The notes under the pieces are model-generated. The model was given only the letters and a program-made list of their open reading frames with translations. It ran no database searches and was not told the DNA's origin. From Hypoxylon rubiginosum (taxonomy: Eukaryota > Ascomycota > Sordariomycetes > Xylariales > Hypoxylaceae), in assembly GCA_902806565.1 (NCBI GenBank), contig CADCXA010000015.1, forward strand, positions 558,001 through 622,000: 64,000 nucleotides of DNA, written 5' to 3'. Below are positions 25,061-38,377 of the stretch, piece by piece. Made by a program: the position numbers and the translations under genes. How positions within the stretch are numbered: the stretch's first letter is position 1; each line of letters opens with the position of its first letter.

Positions 25061-26703
25061 GGCTATAGTATCTAGGTAGGCCGTAGGTGGCCCCCCGGAC
25101 CCAGGTTGGTCTGTGTAACTTCAAACCCCCATGCACAATAGCCGAGCCGAAACGCTAAAAATAGCTATTTATAGTCCCAATGCCCATGCATCCCGCATCC
25201 TCCCAACTCACCTTGGCTACCCTTTCTGGCCAATTAGCCCTCGAATCGACCCTGCCATGTGGGTAAATTTACCTCGATTTGGGTTAATTTGCCCGAATTA
25301 AGGGCCGAGACTACGTATACGCTGCACATAATTTACCCTCCTTGCTGACCTGAGATACAAGAGAGAACTTGCTCACGAGGGGGCCATCGTGATCCGGAAG
25401 ACGGACCACGGAAGATGACTACGATCTTTCCCGTATTCTGTAGGTAGGTAACGATAAGCGGGAGGGAAAAGGAAAACAAGAGAGACATTGGAAAACTCGA
25501 CCGAGTTCCTCGCCGGCCTCCACGGACTACCTACCTTACATTGTGACATTACCTGTTGCCTAACATTTGGAGAGCGAAGCGTGTTTTGAACTGAACGCCG
25601 CTTACCAGCATTATTACATACATACCGCAAGAACTACACTGCACGTACCTGCAGATCGCGCATGATGACCGATCCCTCAGCAGCAGCAAAAAAAGGGCCT
25701 CAGATTTTGTGAAACAAGTCGCAATTCATTCCAGAACGTCTTTTGGAAGTTCCTTCGATACGTCAAAACGCTGAATAAACGACAATAAACAACAAGCGAA
25801 AAAGAGGCCATGCAGAAAAAAAGGGGGGATAATTAGGGGTAATTCTGACAGAGACGTATGATTGGCAAAATGACGCTCCTAACGTAATACGGCCAAGTCC
25901 TTGGAGGATTCGCCGCGATGTTGCTCTGCCAGTCTACACCAGTCCCATAGTCCCATAGTCCCCATCTGCAATGGACTAATTCGTTCCTCTTGCCCATTTC
26001 TGTGGATTTTATCGTTCATGATCTTAGGGCCGATTGGGGTGTTTAGCCCACCCCTTACTATTTCGTGTTGATGATGAGATAATTAAGTTACCTAAACACT
26101 TTTATCTTCATCAAATCTTCCCAAGAGGTTTCTCAAGCAAGCCAAGGGGGGGATGCTACATCCCACGTTCTTCCCAAGGTTCTCGACCTTCTTCACCTTT
26201 TCAGCTCCGGGCTCCTGGCAAAAATTGACATGTCATAGAATACTCAGTTTACTCAGGTAAGGGGATGTAGGTAAGGTACTGGGCTTATCTCGCAAAGTAC
26301 GGTATATCAAATGCTGGTTTCCTCATACGTATGAAGCTGATGGCATCGCCATCCGTCACTCAAGTGATATATGATCTAGTAAACTGGCTAACAAACCCGC
26401 GGACCTCCCGCTTCCCGCTCTTCCCGCTCCACTGCCCGCCCGGGGGCTAATTAGGTGTACATTTGTATGGATACCTGAGGTAAGGTAAGGTAAGATTAAA
26501 GTAGGTAGGTAAAAAAAATCTTCAAAACGCTTTGGCCCTCCGGCACCGACACCGAGCCACGAACAACGGGGGCCGGAATCCCAGGGCCAAGCCTAGCTTA
26601 TAGCCTCATCTATACCTAAACCTTACCTACTTTTAACTACCGAAACGGCGGGTCCCATGTAAGGTTCGTTGCGGATCGACGCGCTCTTCCCTCTCTTCCC
26701 CTT

Positions 26704-26724
26704 CCTCTCTCTCTCTCTCTCTCT
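26704..26724. repeat. (CT)n microsatellite
   Basis: About ten CT units followed by a TG interruption and more CT, inside a pyrimidine-rich tract. Confidence 0.8.
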
Positions 26725-28532
26725 GTCTCTCACCGTTTTGAAACAAAGGCTTACCGAAGCCTCGAAACGATGGGATAGGATTCCTCGCTACTGTATGTAT
26801 GATGAACAGACCATCGGGACCGTCGCCCCGGGACCGAAAGGGCCTGGTCCCCATGGGACGGCATAGCCCGAGCCATGGTTCTCCCCTAATTTTGCATCAT
26901 GTTTTTCTTCTTCTTTCCTCTTTCGACGTGACCGGAAACGAGAACCGGCCCCCAAGTTTGTACAAAACATGGTTGAAAATATGCATGTATGTCAATTATT
27001 CCCCGTCGAAGAAAAAAAACTAAACTCCCGCTCCTCCTCCTTCTCCTCTAATATCACTCCTCGCCTATCAGGTAGGAGGTATGTATGTATGTACGGTACC
27101 TACGTAGGGCGGGCGGTAACATGCCACGTTCGCTTGCTGCTGTGCTTGTGCTACTACTACGCCGGCCCTACGGGTCGCAGCCAAGGAGGAAAAGGGAAGG
27201 GGGGTCAGGTAAAATGGGATGGTGTATCATACTCCGCGGAGGAAGCAGGGCTGTAGATAGATGGTGTTAGACTTGCATAGGGCTAGCTATTCAGGTACGC
27301 GTTTCCCCATGCTGTGTGCCATCCCACCCTTATTCCACCCACCCACGATGAATGAAGCAAGTAATGTAAGTAGTCTCGTCTTGTCTCAGTCATCATTCAA
27401 CATCTGCATGCATGTATTTCGATATGTATGCAGATGTTCTACGTATCAAAACCCCCTATTCGTCTTTGGCTGCCTTCTCTTCCCCCCCTTCCCCCCTCCC
27501 CCAATTTTTCTTTCTCGATGATTACTTGCAGATAAGGTATGTAAGTCATGTCGCAATATTGAGAACGCACGCGCGTGGCGTATGTACATGACCGCGTCAC
27601 ATTCGATTACCACCACCATCACGACCTGCACATTCAGAAAATTTCTTCTTCTTCTTTCTTCTCTATGGCTACTTTACTATGTACATGCATCTAGTCGCTG
27701 CAGCTTGACAGAAGAAGGACATAAGATTTCTTCAAGTGCAATTTCCTTTTTTACTAAGACTACTAGAAAGTAGGAAACAAAAAGAAGGCAGCAAAAGCTA
27801 CTCCAAATCCTACGTAGCACAAAATGTAGGTAAGAAGTATTAGGTATAGGTATGTCTAAGACCGGCAGGCGGGCGGTCGTTACCGCTTGGCACGCCTCCG
27901 CTTCTAAGTATAGAACATGCAGGCTCCCAAGCACATGGCATCCATGCTACAGAAGATTTCTAGAAAGGGTGAAACGACCTTCGGGTACCTTGGTATGTAC
28001 TATTTGGTACTACTAGTACTAGGTATTATTTATGCGGTAAGCCCTTAAGCGCTGGGCCGCTTCCCAGCTGTTTGGGTGAACTGAGCGACTTGCATACAGA
28101 ACAATCTGCCAACCAACGGCATACGTAATAGAATAGGCTTGCCAGTAACGAAACGCGTCAAAGTTACCGCGCAATGCAATTCGCTTTTTCCCTATGAACA
28201 ATAATAATTAGACAATGCCACCTTGACACTTAGTTAGACCTGAACACCGTGCCAATGCTTCCAGATTTGGCTACCAGCCTAGCCGTGATTTTGGATATGA
28301 ACCACCGTGAAATTACCACAGAAATGACCACTCTAATGCCGTTCTGAAAAGGAAAAAAAAAAAGGGTAAGGGATGCCTTAGAATTGAGGCGTCTTGAGAA
28401 GTGGACCAGCGTAAATCAAGATGAGGTAAGGAGTAGCAGCGTTGAATCTCATTGGCCGGTCTGTGCAATGAGGCTACTAGACGGCTTCTCGGAAGACAAC
28501 GATCACCTCGTAAAAAAACCAACCTCCCTTGC

Positions 28533-31500
28533 TTATTCGTTGACTGCCGACGGTCCAGCAGACGGTGCGCGGAAAGAACCGAACCCTCCATTGTCAGCGC
28601 CATTGTTGCTGTTTTGGATCGTACCGTTCAGCATGGGACATTTGCTAGAGCAAAACAAGTCAGCAACCAACATCCCTCTGTAGTTAACATAGAAGAAATG
28701 ATGGAAAAGAGCTATGTATGGTGTAAGAACAGCCTGGTGCTTGTGCAGGTGTATATCTGCGGGATAGAGATGTCTTTCTTTCGGGGTTATTGATGGTTAA
28801 GAGAGCAGTGGTGCCAGTACCTCTTGTTTGTCTTGATATGTCCCACTTGTCCACAGTTAGCACATTTCCGAGTCGTACCCGCCGCTGTCTTATCCGCGGC
28901 CGAGGGATCTGGAGATGCATCAGGGTTGACATCGGCCTTCTTCCTTTTCTTGCCCTTGCCCTGCTTTTCGCGAATCTGCCGCCGATCTTGGTTCTTGAGC
29001 AGTCGCGCAAGCTCTTTCTCAACCCTATAAACATGTCAGCAACTGTCGGAACGTATCTGAGCTTTGCAACTAACAGTTTAGTCATCTCGCGATTATCACC
29101 GGCATTCGGTGTCGGCTTCAACGCATAAACACTGGAAGGAAGTTTTGAGTTAGTATGATCCGCAAGGAGAAAAAGAAGTATAGCGCTTAGTGATAGGATA
29201 AATTGGTTGACTTACTCTCTGTTCTTCTCTTCGATCTCCCGCCTTTGCCTGAGGTAATTCCTAATTACCACAGGATCATCCAGGACAACCGTCTCCGTCG
29301 TTAACTCGCCGGAGTCGTTAACCTTCTTGCGAGTGATCTTTAGCTTCTTCTTGCCCGAGCGACTATTTGCGCTGAGACGACTGAACTGGCTACGCCCGTC
29401 ATCCAAGGGTGCGGGAGTTACTTCGACTTGTCTCTCATTAAACCGGTCGTCCTCGTTGGCCGTATCGAGGATATCTGCATCGTCATGAGTGGTGGGGTCG
29501 CTGAGAGTAGTTCTCTGTCTCTCCCAGATCTGCCGGATACCCGCGTTGTACATGTCCTGCTGCTTCTTGACATTATACGAATGACCCCCGTTCGCCTTAC
29601 GTTCGCGTTCAATCGCATCTGCCGATGTTGCCAGAGGACCCTGGACAGCGTTGATATAACCACCTTTCATGGATGTCTTGATGAAACTGAATCCCAGACC
29701 GTGACCAGTAGGATCGCCCTCGCCATGAAGTGCTACCATGGCTTTGCCAGCGCTGGCATCGATGAAATTCTTCGTCAATTCCCAAGGAGCCATCTTAGCA
29801 ACCAACGGCTCCTCCGCGCCGTCGTCGTCCTCGTTTTTATCCTTGGGGTCGTAGCCAGCATTGGTTAGCAGTTGCTGGCCAATTTGCATAGCCTCGATCA
29901 GACAGGCATCCTCCGGCTTGATCATAGCTCGTATAGCAGATTCGTCCATCAACTTCTGATCTTCCTTAAGCATGTAGGTCTTCCTGTCCTTGTTGTAGGC
30001 TAGGAATTCCTTCAGCTTCGCTCGGTTCTGGGTATCATGCTTGTCGAAGACATGAGGCGTTATTTCATTAAGGCTAACGTCCTGCGTCTCTTTCTTCTTC
30101 ATCATACGGTACGCAATCATCTGCATACGGTTCTTGGTTGTGTTTGTGACCTTCCTAGCATGGGGACCGGGAACTTCCAACGACGGGAATGTCTGCCCGA
30201 CCGTGTACACGTGATCAATGTTGCGCAAGTATAATTTTGGTCCTTCGGTAGCATTGGTAGAATACCCGAGGAGAAAGTCATTGGGTCTAGGTTCGTGCTT
30301 GAAGATCGGAGCGCGATACATCTCATTGTGAAGCGTGGGAACCGTCTCGCCGGGATCCACAGTCCCGAAGATAGAAAATGGCGATCGGTCTTCGGGCAGT
30401 AGCAAATGGCTCTCCCCGATGTCGAGTTTCGGTGTCTTATCTTCGTCGTTTAGATCTTTGCGGCGATAGTAGTTGATCACACGGCTACCCATTCCGAAGT
30501 TTGACATCATGATCGGGAACTCCTCGCAGTATTCGAAGAGAACTGCTGTTGAGTTGTCGTTCAAGCTAAGGTCCTTAGTGGTCCGGAACACTTCCTGATT
30601 GCTCTTTCCCTTCGTGTCCTTTCGTCTAACCTTGGAAGGTTTGCGTACACCGAGCGCGTGTTTTACAACCTTGTCGACCTCGAATTTCTTGCGGTGGTGC
30701 TCCCAAGGTTTGCCGTTGACCTTCGTTCGGTAGAAGGGGAAGGTCAGCTTCAGAGCCGGCAAGCTGTGCTCCACAGAAAGATTAGACAGGGTGGCCCTGA
30801 CTTTGTTCTTGTGGTTCGTCTTGAGTGCCTCGTACGCGTCGTCGTTGGAGAGGTTAAAGTGTTTCATAACATCCCTCCTCAGTCGGCCGTTAGCCATTCG
30901 CTTAGTTTTCTCTTCGAGTTTCGGACGCTTGGACGGCCGCTCCCACTCATCCCCCTTATGGATGAGAAGGAAAGGGTCGCCCTCCTCGAGCCTAACGCGT
31001 TTACTAGCACGTCGTGTCTCTTTGAGGAAGTCATCAACTCCCCAGGTTTCATACCCCACGATATCCGGTAGACCGGGCTCATATTTCAGCCGCGATTTCT
31101 TGGCTTGTGGCTGATTCAGCAGGAATTCCCTCTCCCAGTCATCCATTCCCTCGTCGTTCAGAACTGCGCCAGTGGCAGCAGCTTTCGAGATCGTAGGGTC
31201 ACGTAGAGTGACTGAAGAGTCCCAGTCGTCGCAGATCATAGCGATTTCGTCTAATCCAAAGCCTCCAACAACCGATGGCTCCGAGCCCGAATGGTCCGAG
31301 AAGCTTTCGGCGACGTCTAGTTCCCAATCATCCTCTTCGGTGTAGTTAGCTCTCTGATTAGCCGTACTACTCTCTGGAATCCTGAAAAGCTTGGCGGAGT
31401 CGGCTTCAAGTTCGAGTTCGAGTTTGGTGGGGACAAACTCGGGAGGTTCCTTGTCTTTGTTGAGAGGTTGGTAGTATGCATACTCGGCCGGCCACTCTGG

Positions 31501-32247
31501 AAAGACCTGGTTGAATTTGAGGATCTTATGCTTTGCGAAACCCGGGAATTTCTGTGCCAAGAGTTCTTCTACACTCTCGGGAGCTTTCTGTATCGACGAA
31601 TCCTCCTTGCTCATCTGGTTAATCCACTTATCGATGGACGGAGGATTGTATGTAGGAAAGTTGAGTTTCTGCCTCTCTTCGAATGACATGGCTTTCCAAT
31701 CATCATCTGTCACGTCCTTCGCTGCTAAAGGCTTCTCGGGCACAGGAGCGGAAGTCGACTTCTCTGCCAGGGCATCGTCGGCGGGAGGCGAGGATGGAAG
31801 GTAGTCGATTTCGCCGTCGTGTCTGTCTCCGAAGAGATCATCCATATTTTCGGCTTCATGGCTAGTGCCTTCATCTTCAGTCAGACCGGGGACCTGAGAG
31901 ATGCCGGCGCCATCGGCAATGCTAGAGTCATGATCGGATGCTAGGTCGTCGTCGCTGATGTCTTCGAAGTCGATGGCATCGTCCGCCTTGTTGGTCTGAT
32001 CGATCTTTCTATCGATGAAACCCTCCAACACATTGAGCTTCTGATTTGGTTTGAATTGGTTATCAGAGTTGAGGATAGTTTTGAGGTCTTCGGCATCTCG
32101 CTGTTCCTGGGCAGCCCAGTCGATGTCATTAAAGGACGGGGCGTTGGCCTGATCGTGATCGGTGTCTTCCTCCTTAATGGTAACACCATCCACACTCACA
32201 GGGTCCGCGGCCGAGATCTCCCTATCGAAGCCGGCAAACCCGTCCAT
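28533..32247 (-). CDS. taf1: Transcription initiation factor TFIID subunit 1 (TAF1)
   Basis: Largest TFIID subunit, the scaffold that helps load TBP at RNA polymerase II promoters. Four exons: 32247-29216, 29131-29075, 29024-28821 and 28644-28533, giving 1134 aa. The acidic N-terminal third contains repeated D/E-rich stretches. The conserved central TAF1 domain (DUF3591) covers about residues 440-900 and includes EFPIMMSNFGMGSRVINYYR, FLLGYS and APWELTKNFIDA. The C-terminus has a Lys-rich stretch and a zinc knuckle with C1084, C1087, H1092 and C1100 (CANCGQVGHIKTNKSKC). The last cysteine is encoded only after the final 176-nt intron. There is no bromodomain, as in other fungal TAF1 proteins. 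The ATG at 32247 is the first in frame, and all junctions keep the frame. Confidence 0.95.
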
Positions 32248-34907
32248 GGTGGATTGCGCGCGATCCGGAAATTCTAGAGATACTTCTCAGGGTCGATAAG
32301 GACGTACGGGGACGTTCGCGCGGACGAAATGTCGCCAGTGGGTTGCTTCATATCAGGATGAAGACGGGAAAGTCGCGACCGTCGAAATGATCTGGTTGCA
32401 TGAAGAGAAAGCGATACGCTGTTCTAGCTAGTCAGAATGCTGTTTAGTACAAAGACGATGGTTCGAGGAAGAAACTGGAGGTGGCTTTGCGAATGATTGA
32501 TGGCCCAAAAGATGGCGATGGCCCGGAGAGTTGTGGCGGCTCAAGTTGGGAAGTCGCGTTAAAGTGGTACAATGCGGAAGTACAAGGATACGCCCTTAGG
32601 CTGTCAGGCTACCGACCAGCGGGGTTATTTGCCTGTTCAGTGTTGCTTTCTTTTAACTGATGACTGGGCTTGACTCACTCCAGGGAGTCGTTTTAGCCTT
32701 GATACTTAAGACGCCAAGGCACCTGATCAAGGTCCCTGCAAAGTGAGCCACAGAATGGAGACGATTATGTAACGATATTGACGATGGTATCGCGATGGCG
32801 TTTAGAAGATCTGGGAAGAGATAGCAGATCTGTATGGTGTTTTATGCGGTTTGGTCTTCAAATTCTTTGGTCAAACAAGAGAAAGCATGGAGATCAACTG
32901 GGCAGCAGGTCAGTCACCCAAAAAGATTGAGAGAGGAGCAAGCGTACCTACCTCCTAAGAATTGGGCATGTGGCTCGTGCACCAAAAAAAAAAAGGGAAG
33001 GATAAATGTGGCTCGTGCAAATGTGGCTTAATTGCATAACCATATATCTACCGAGTCACAAGCTGGCGGACAGACTACAGTTCACTGTCGTGTAACGTCT
33101 CTAGGTTGAGTAACCTCTGTTACTACTACCTAGAGGATATTTTATTTTCTATGTCTGAATTTTGGTGGTTGGTAGAACAGTCACATCTTACGCATTATAT
33201 GCTAGGAGAGCGATATATTTCTCGTCCTCGATCTCCCGTTCTCAATACTCTCGATATTTAATTGAGACTTGAAGAAAAGCTAGTCGAAGAACTCGAATCA
33301 TGCTGTAACAGACGATATCCCGGGCAGTTATCTACTTGTTACCTTCTTCTACTTGGACTAGCCTATTAATCGAAGCTGAGCTTACCTTTTCCTTACGAGG
33401 GATATCGTGTGATGGCCACCCCGCAGTTGTATTCTCCAACTGGTTGGGAATCGATGTCTTAAATACCTTGGTACCTACTTAAGGTCCATCTACGCATCTA
33501 CACGGGTCGGCCCGTGTTACGTCTGCTGTAACACAATAAGTCTTGAAGCTCGGCCTTTGAGCTCTGTCTAATAAGATAATCTAGCATGCGACATTGTACC
33601 TACCCGGACACCTAATATGTGCGACAAGTACCTATAATGTGTTTCGTGTACCTACAGATCTCGTCCGGCGAGGTTACTTGCTTGCTCTACTGTGGCCTCC
33701 CGGAGTCATGCGAGTAGACGACATTTGGTACCGAATCACCGACAACCACGTATGACGCAGGAGTTAGGTGTTTGGATCGTTGCTACCTCGGAGCTACGAG
33801 AGTTGTACTGGGAAGAGCGCAATAGTTCACGTATGATTTAGTCGACTCGTGTTCTATACTGCCACCCATTGTCTACGATATCAAGCCAGTTTCAATGACT
33901 AATTTGAAGTATCTAGAGACTAGAGTTGAGTATAGAAGGGCTTGATATGCTCCCGTCTTGCTCATACATCAGGTGATATATATCATTCTGAGGAATACCG
34001 CTCCAGGACTGCTTCGCGGATGTGCTCATACACGCAGTAAATTATATGGCTTACAGACTATTGGTACTCAGGTACTCATTAGTAGAATCAACTTACCGAA
34101 CCCTTGGCTATTTTAACCTTGGGCTGAATTCCGGGTCAGGTCAGGTACCTAAGGTAGGAATATATACACGACACACATTCGTTTAGCCTGTAGTATTGTA
34201 CGAGCTTACAACAACTACCCTCCTGCATGCTTGATCCCGAACGGGTGGAACGTGCAGGATACTACTCGATGGAGAGTTACCGGGTATGTGTTCAAGTGCC
34301 TTCGTTTTCAAGTAAAGGCAATATCGTGCTAATATATCGAAGAGGAAGAAAAAGCCACCGTAAGACTCGGCCGTGTTGTTAAGTTAGATCAGAGTAATTG
34401 ATTAACAATATTTTCTGTAAGCACGGTTACATATTAATATTGGCAAAGACTTAATGTTCGGCCTCTCATCTGTCCAAGATGACGTAACGACATGAACTCA
34501 TGTGCCTATAGGGGTCGTTACATCGTAATCCGTGATCCGTGATCCGCACCTGCGCTGCAGATAGTTTCGTCGTGGTGCAGCAGTACATGACAGCCCAACT
34601 AGCTCGAGTTAGTATACCGAAACTTAACCTAGTGGGTCACAAGCTGCTCCGTCCCGGCCTCGGCCTTGTTCCTACTTCAATATTAACTCTAGTGGGAAGG
34701 TGTGGAATATAGTCTCGTGCATATATACATACCTACCTAGTAAGTAAACGGAAACCGATATCTGTATCCAACAATCTTACCCCGAGCTCTCCGGGTCCGA
34801 AAAATATCGATCGATTTATTCGGGGCGCCGCCGTGATCTACCTGGATCTATAAGACAAACGAGCTCTAGTTGAAACCAATACAAGAAAGAAACCTAGAGA
34901 CGACAAG
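32248..34907. promoter_or_regulatory. Divergent intergenic region, TAF1 / D-serine dehydratase-like gene
   Basis: 2.7 kb between two divergent start codons. No coding sequence recognised. The central part (about 33.1-34.7 kb) is AT-richer than the flanks. A TATAAG box is at about 34848-34853, roughly 55 bp before the start of the dehydratase-like gene. Several TACCTA/TAGGTA motifs are present (for example 34730-34740). Confidence 0.45.
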
Positions 34908-36507
34908 ATGGCGGCACAATTTCCCAAGGACTTTCTCCGCGCCGAGTTCGTGGGCAAAGACCTCGGTGAGGTCATTACTCCAGCCGTCGTGCTAGACCTG
35001 GCTAAGATCGAGGAAAACTGCTCTCTGATGCTTGAAGCCGCGGAGCGACTGCAACTCAGCTGGAGGGCACACATCAAGACTCACAAGGTAGACATTTATA
35101 GCCTGTGAATCACATACTATTAAGAACACTAACACCCACGACCGCAGACCGAGGAGCTTACAAGGCTACAAGTAGGAGACAAGAGCTCGTCTCCCGTGAA
35201 CCTCATCGTCTCCACCGTCACCGAGGCCGAGAAGCTCGTCCCCCTGCTTAAAGAGTACCAAGAGAAGGGTCGGCAAGTCAACGTGAGCAAGCTAACCACC
35301 ACTTCTTCCAACTCAACCCAGCTCACCTCGCGCACAGGTCCTCTACTCCTTCCCGCTCTACGCATCATGCATCGACCGGCTGGCCTCGGTCTCCGCGCAG
35401 CTGGGCCCGGGCGCGCTAGCCGTGATGATCGACCACGCGGACCAGGTGCCGTACCTGGGCGTGCTGACCAGCAAGTCCGGCGGCAACGCGCCGCTCGTGT
35501 TCCTCAAGGTAAACGTGGGCACGAACCGGGCGGGCGTGATCCCGGGCACGCCGGCGTGCGGTACCCTCGTCGACGCGCTGCTAGCCTCGGAGGCGAAAGG
35601 CGAGAGCGCGCTGCTCGGCCTGTACTGCCACGCCGGCCACTCGTACGCGACGCGCCGCGACTGGGAGGCCATGGGCATCCTGAGCGCTGAGTTCGGGGCC
35701 CTGAGACAGGTCGCCGCGCTCGTCAAGGAGAAGCGGTCGGGACAACAACAGTCTGCCAATTCTAGCAAACCGCTCGTGCTGTCAGTCGGCGCCACCCCCA
35801 CGGCGACCACGATCCAGCACCCGGACCTCGCCTCGACGGACGATGACGATATCCCCGAGACCGACGAATCCGGGTCCGCCAGTGGCCCGGAGCTCCTGAC
35901 CGCCGTCCCGACCTCGCAGCTCCGGAGGCTGATGCGCGACCTCAAGGCCGACAGCTTCGCGCTCGAGGTCCACGCCGGCGTGTACCCGACCCTCGACGTC
36001 CAGCAGCTGGCCGCGCACGCGCGGGACGCCACCTACCTCAACGCGTCGCGCATCGGCATCAGCGTCTTGGCCGACGTGGCCTCGATCTACGGCTCCCGCG
36101 GGCCGGGCGGCAGCACCGAGGCCCTCGTGAACGCCGGAAGCCTGGCGCTGGGCCGGGAGCCGTGCGAGGACCGGGGCGAGCAGCCGGGGCGGCACTACGC
36201 GGCGTGGGGCGTCGTGATGCCATGGGGCGACGGCGGGCTGGACCGCGCGCCAGCGCCCGGCCCCGAGTTCCCGGCCGTCCACGCCGGCTGGGAGGTGGCC
36301 AAGATCAGCCAGGAGCACGGCGTGCTGCGGTGGGCCGGCGAGGCCGCCGACGAGGTGCCGCTGCGCGTCGGCCAGCGCGTGCGGATCTGGCCGAACCACT
36401 CGTGCATCACGGGCGCCGGGCACGGCTGGTACCTGGTCGTCGACAGCCGGAACCGGGGGCGCGAGGACGAGATCGTAGATGTGTGGCCGAGGTGGAACGG
36501 CTGGTGA
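34908..36507 (+). CDS. dsd1: D-serine dehydratase-like PLP/zinc enzyme (Dsd1 family)
   Basis: Fold-type III PLP enzyme. Yeast Dsd1 converts D-serine to pyruvate and ammonia using PLP and zinc. Exons 34908-35087, 35148-35282 and 35338-36507 encode 494 aa; both introns (60 and 55 nt) are phase 0. The N-terminal alanine-racemase-like domain carries the PLP lysine in HIKTHK (K57). The C-terminal D-serine dehydratase domain has PNHSC, whose His and Cys match the zinc ligands of yeast Dsd1, and ends GREDEIVDVWPRWNGW. A low-complexity insertion of about 40 residues, rich in Asp, Ser and Thr, sits between LSVGATPTATTIQHP and LEVHAGVY; it is probably a surface loop. Exon 3 is strongly GC-rich. A D-threonine aldolase-like activity is the main alternative, but the HxC zinc site favours Dsd1. 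Confidence 0.9.
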
Positions 36508-36896
36508 GTTATTATAAACAGGTCCCCCCCAAAATGGGAAAAGGAGGAGAAGCGTTACAAAATCACTTAGATATCAAGCAAAAAAGAAGAAAAAAAGAGT
36601 AAGCCTTTTTTGAATAGCAGTTAAAATTCCGCGTTAGACGATTGTGGTATTAAATTTTTTTTTCCCTCTCAGCCCGAGCTTTTGCAAATAATCATCTCCC
36701 GACCCTTTTAATATTTTGTAGTCCCTCCTTCTAGATAGGACGAACAGCCGTAAGCCTTGCTAGCCCGCCTGCGTGACCGTTTACGAACTCCGGACGCCTT
36801 AGGGGCAAGTACAGACAGTAGTCTACCTTCCCGCCTTGAATCATAGCGAATTTGGAGTTAGGGGTTGTAGAGCCCCCCCTTCCAAATAACCATCGC
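36508..36896. other. Convergent intergenic region
   Basis: 389 bp between the 3' ends of the dehydratase-like gene and ARP4. It contains A-rich and T-rich runs (about 36583-36600 and 36652-36663) likely to lie in 3' UTRs. Nothing else seen. Confidence 0.6.
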
Positions 36897-38377
36897 TTAC
36901 TTACATCGCTTCTCCACGATCCCGGCGCCGTTCTCCTCGTACTCCTTTCGCGAGATCCACATCTGGTGGAACGTGCCCAGGCTGGCCAGGATGCTCCCGC
37001 CTAGCCAGGCGCTGAAGCGTCTCTCGGTGGTCAGGCCGGGGGCGTGGATCTTGATCTTCATGCCGGGGTACATGGCCATGAGCTCGTTGTTCAGGCGGTC
37101 GCCGAAGCCGTTGAGCAGGCTCGTGCCGCCCGTGATGACGATGTTCCCCAGCAAGTTAGGCCGCAGGTCTACGTCGACCGCGTTGACGGCGGCCTTGATC
37201 AGCTCCGGGATCGTCTGGGCCTTGGTGATGCTCTCGGCCGCGGGAAGCGCCGCCGTCTCGTCCCACATGCCCTCCGAGACCCGGAACCGCTGCTCCCGCC
37301 ACATCTGGTTTGAGCCGTTGGGCATCTCGAACACGCGGCCCGGATGCGAACGAACGATATCCTCGTTGCCCGGGTTCGAATACCTGCCGGGGCCGCGCCA
37401 GACCTCGACGACCGATTCCTTGAATTCCGTCACAAGGCGCTCTTCCTCGTAGGTACGGAAGGACTGACTGATCTCGTACGGGAATTTGCGGAGCTTAGCC
37501 TGCGCCGGGGCGCCCGCGTCGACGGGTGTCTTGTTCTCAACCATATAAGACGGCACGATGTCGATTTTAGGGTCGTTGTTGTCCCACATGCTTCGGATCT
37601 GCCCCGACAGCCATAAACCTCCGACGGGCGACTTTTGGATGGAGCGCTTCAAGACCATGCCGTCGTGGATTGCCGTAACGCTCGTGTTCGCTCCGCCTAC
37701 ATCGATAACTAGTGCCGACGCCTTGCCAGCCGCGAAAGCAGCCAATACGGGTGTTCTCGAAAGCCAAAACGCGGGACAACCCCAGCTCTCCATGGCAATC
37801 TCAATAACCTTCTCGCGCGCCTTGCCGGTGTTCCACGGCGCTTCCGTCATCAGCAGAGGGCTCTCGGCGAGGGGCTTCTCCTGGTCCTCAACGTCATCCA
37901 TCGCGACATCACCTTCGCCATCGGGAACGGGATCATTTAGTCCGTTCTTGCTAGGAGGCGTGGGCTTCTCGGGCTGCAGACGCTTGATGAGGACGTGCTC
38001 CCACATCTTGGTGGCGGCGTCCCAGTCCTCGACAATGCTCTCGGCGCGCGACATGTAGTTCTTGACCTCGAAGTCGGCGCGGGGGATAAGGCACTCGTCG
38101 CCGAAGATGTCGCGGTACGTTGCAGCATCGCCGTCGCCGGTCTTTAGGCTGCCGTAGAAGGAAGGAAGGACGGATTTGGGGACGTCTTCGCCGGCGAAGC
38201 CAGCTCGCGTGTGGCAGTAGCCGGCATCGAGGACGAGGGCTGATACTTCATCTGGTGGGGGCGCGTTAGTAGGGACTCAAAGTGGAAGTGGGTGCTAGAG
38301 ATGAGGCTGGTGCACTTACCTCCACCGTAGACGTCGGAGGGTTGCTGCGTATTCGGAAGCGGATGTTGAGAAGACAT
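36897..38377 (-). CDS. arp4: Actin-related protein 4 (Arp4)
   Basis: Nuclear actin-related protein. In fungi Arp4 is a shared subunit of NuA4 histone acetyltransferase and the SWR1 and INO80 remodellers. Exon 1 is 38377-38320, the intron 38319-38252 (GTAAGT..CCAG) and exon 2 38251-36897, giving 470 aa. The actin fold begins with VLDAGYCHTRAGFAGEDVPK. The phosphate-2-like VIDVGGANTSVTAIHDG and ITGGTSLLNGFGDRL follow, and the C-terminal motif FSAWLGGSILASLGTF is typical of the family. An acidic linker (DGEGDVAMDDVEDQE, roughly residues 130-145) interrupts subdomain 2, as in other Arp4 proteins. It is divergent from GPI19 across 465 bp. Confidence 0.95.

Larger units (their letters stand above)
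21681..28532. other. Very long gene-free region upstream of RLM1
   Basis: 6.9 kb with no credible coding sequence on either strand. Contents seen by eye: a tandem AGTGTCTCC repeat (22736-22761), a (TG)n tract (about 25043-25060), a CT/GA microsatellite (26704-26724) and many TAGGTA/TACCTA motifs (for example 25441-25449, 26468-26508). The left end is the promoter and 5' UTR of RLM1; the right end abuts the 3' end of TAF1. Open frames here are short and show mixed composition typical of chance. Confidence 0.45.
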
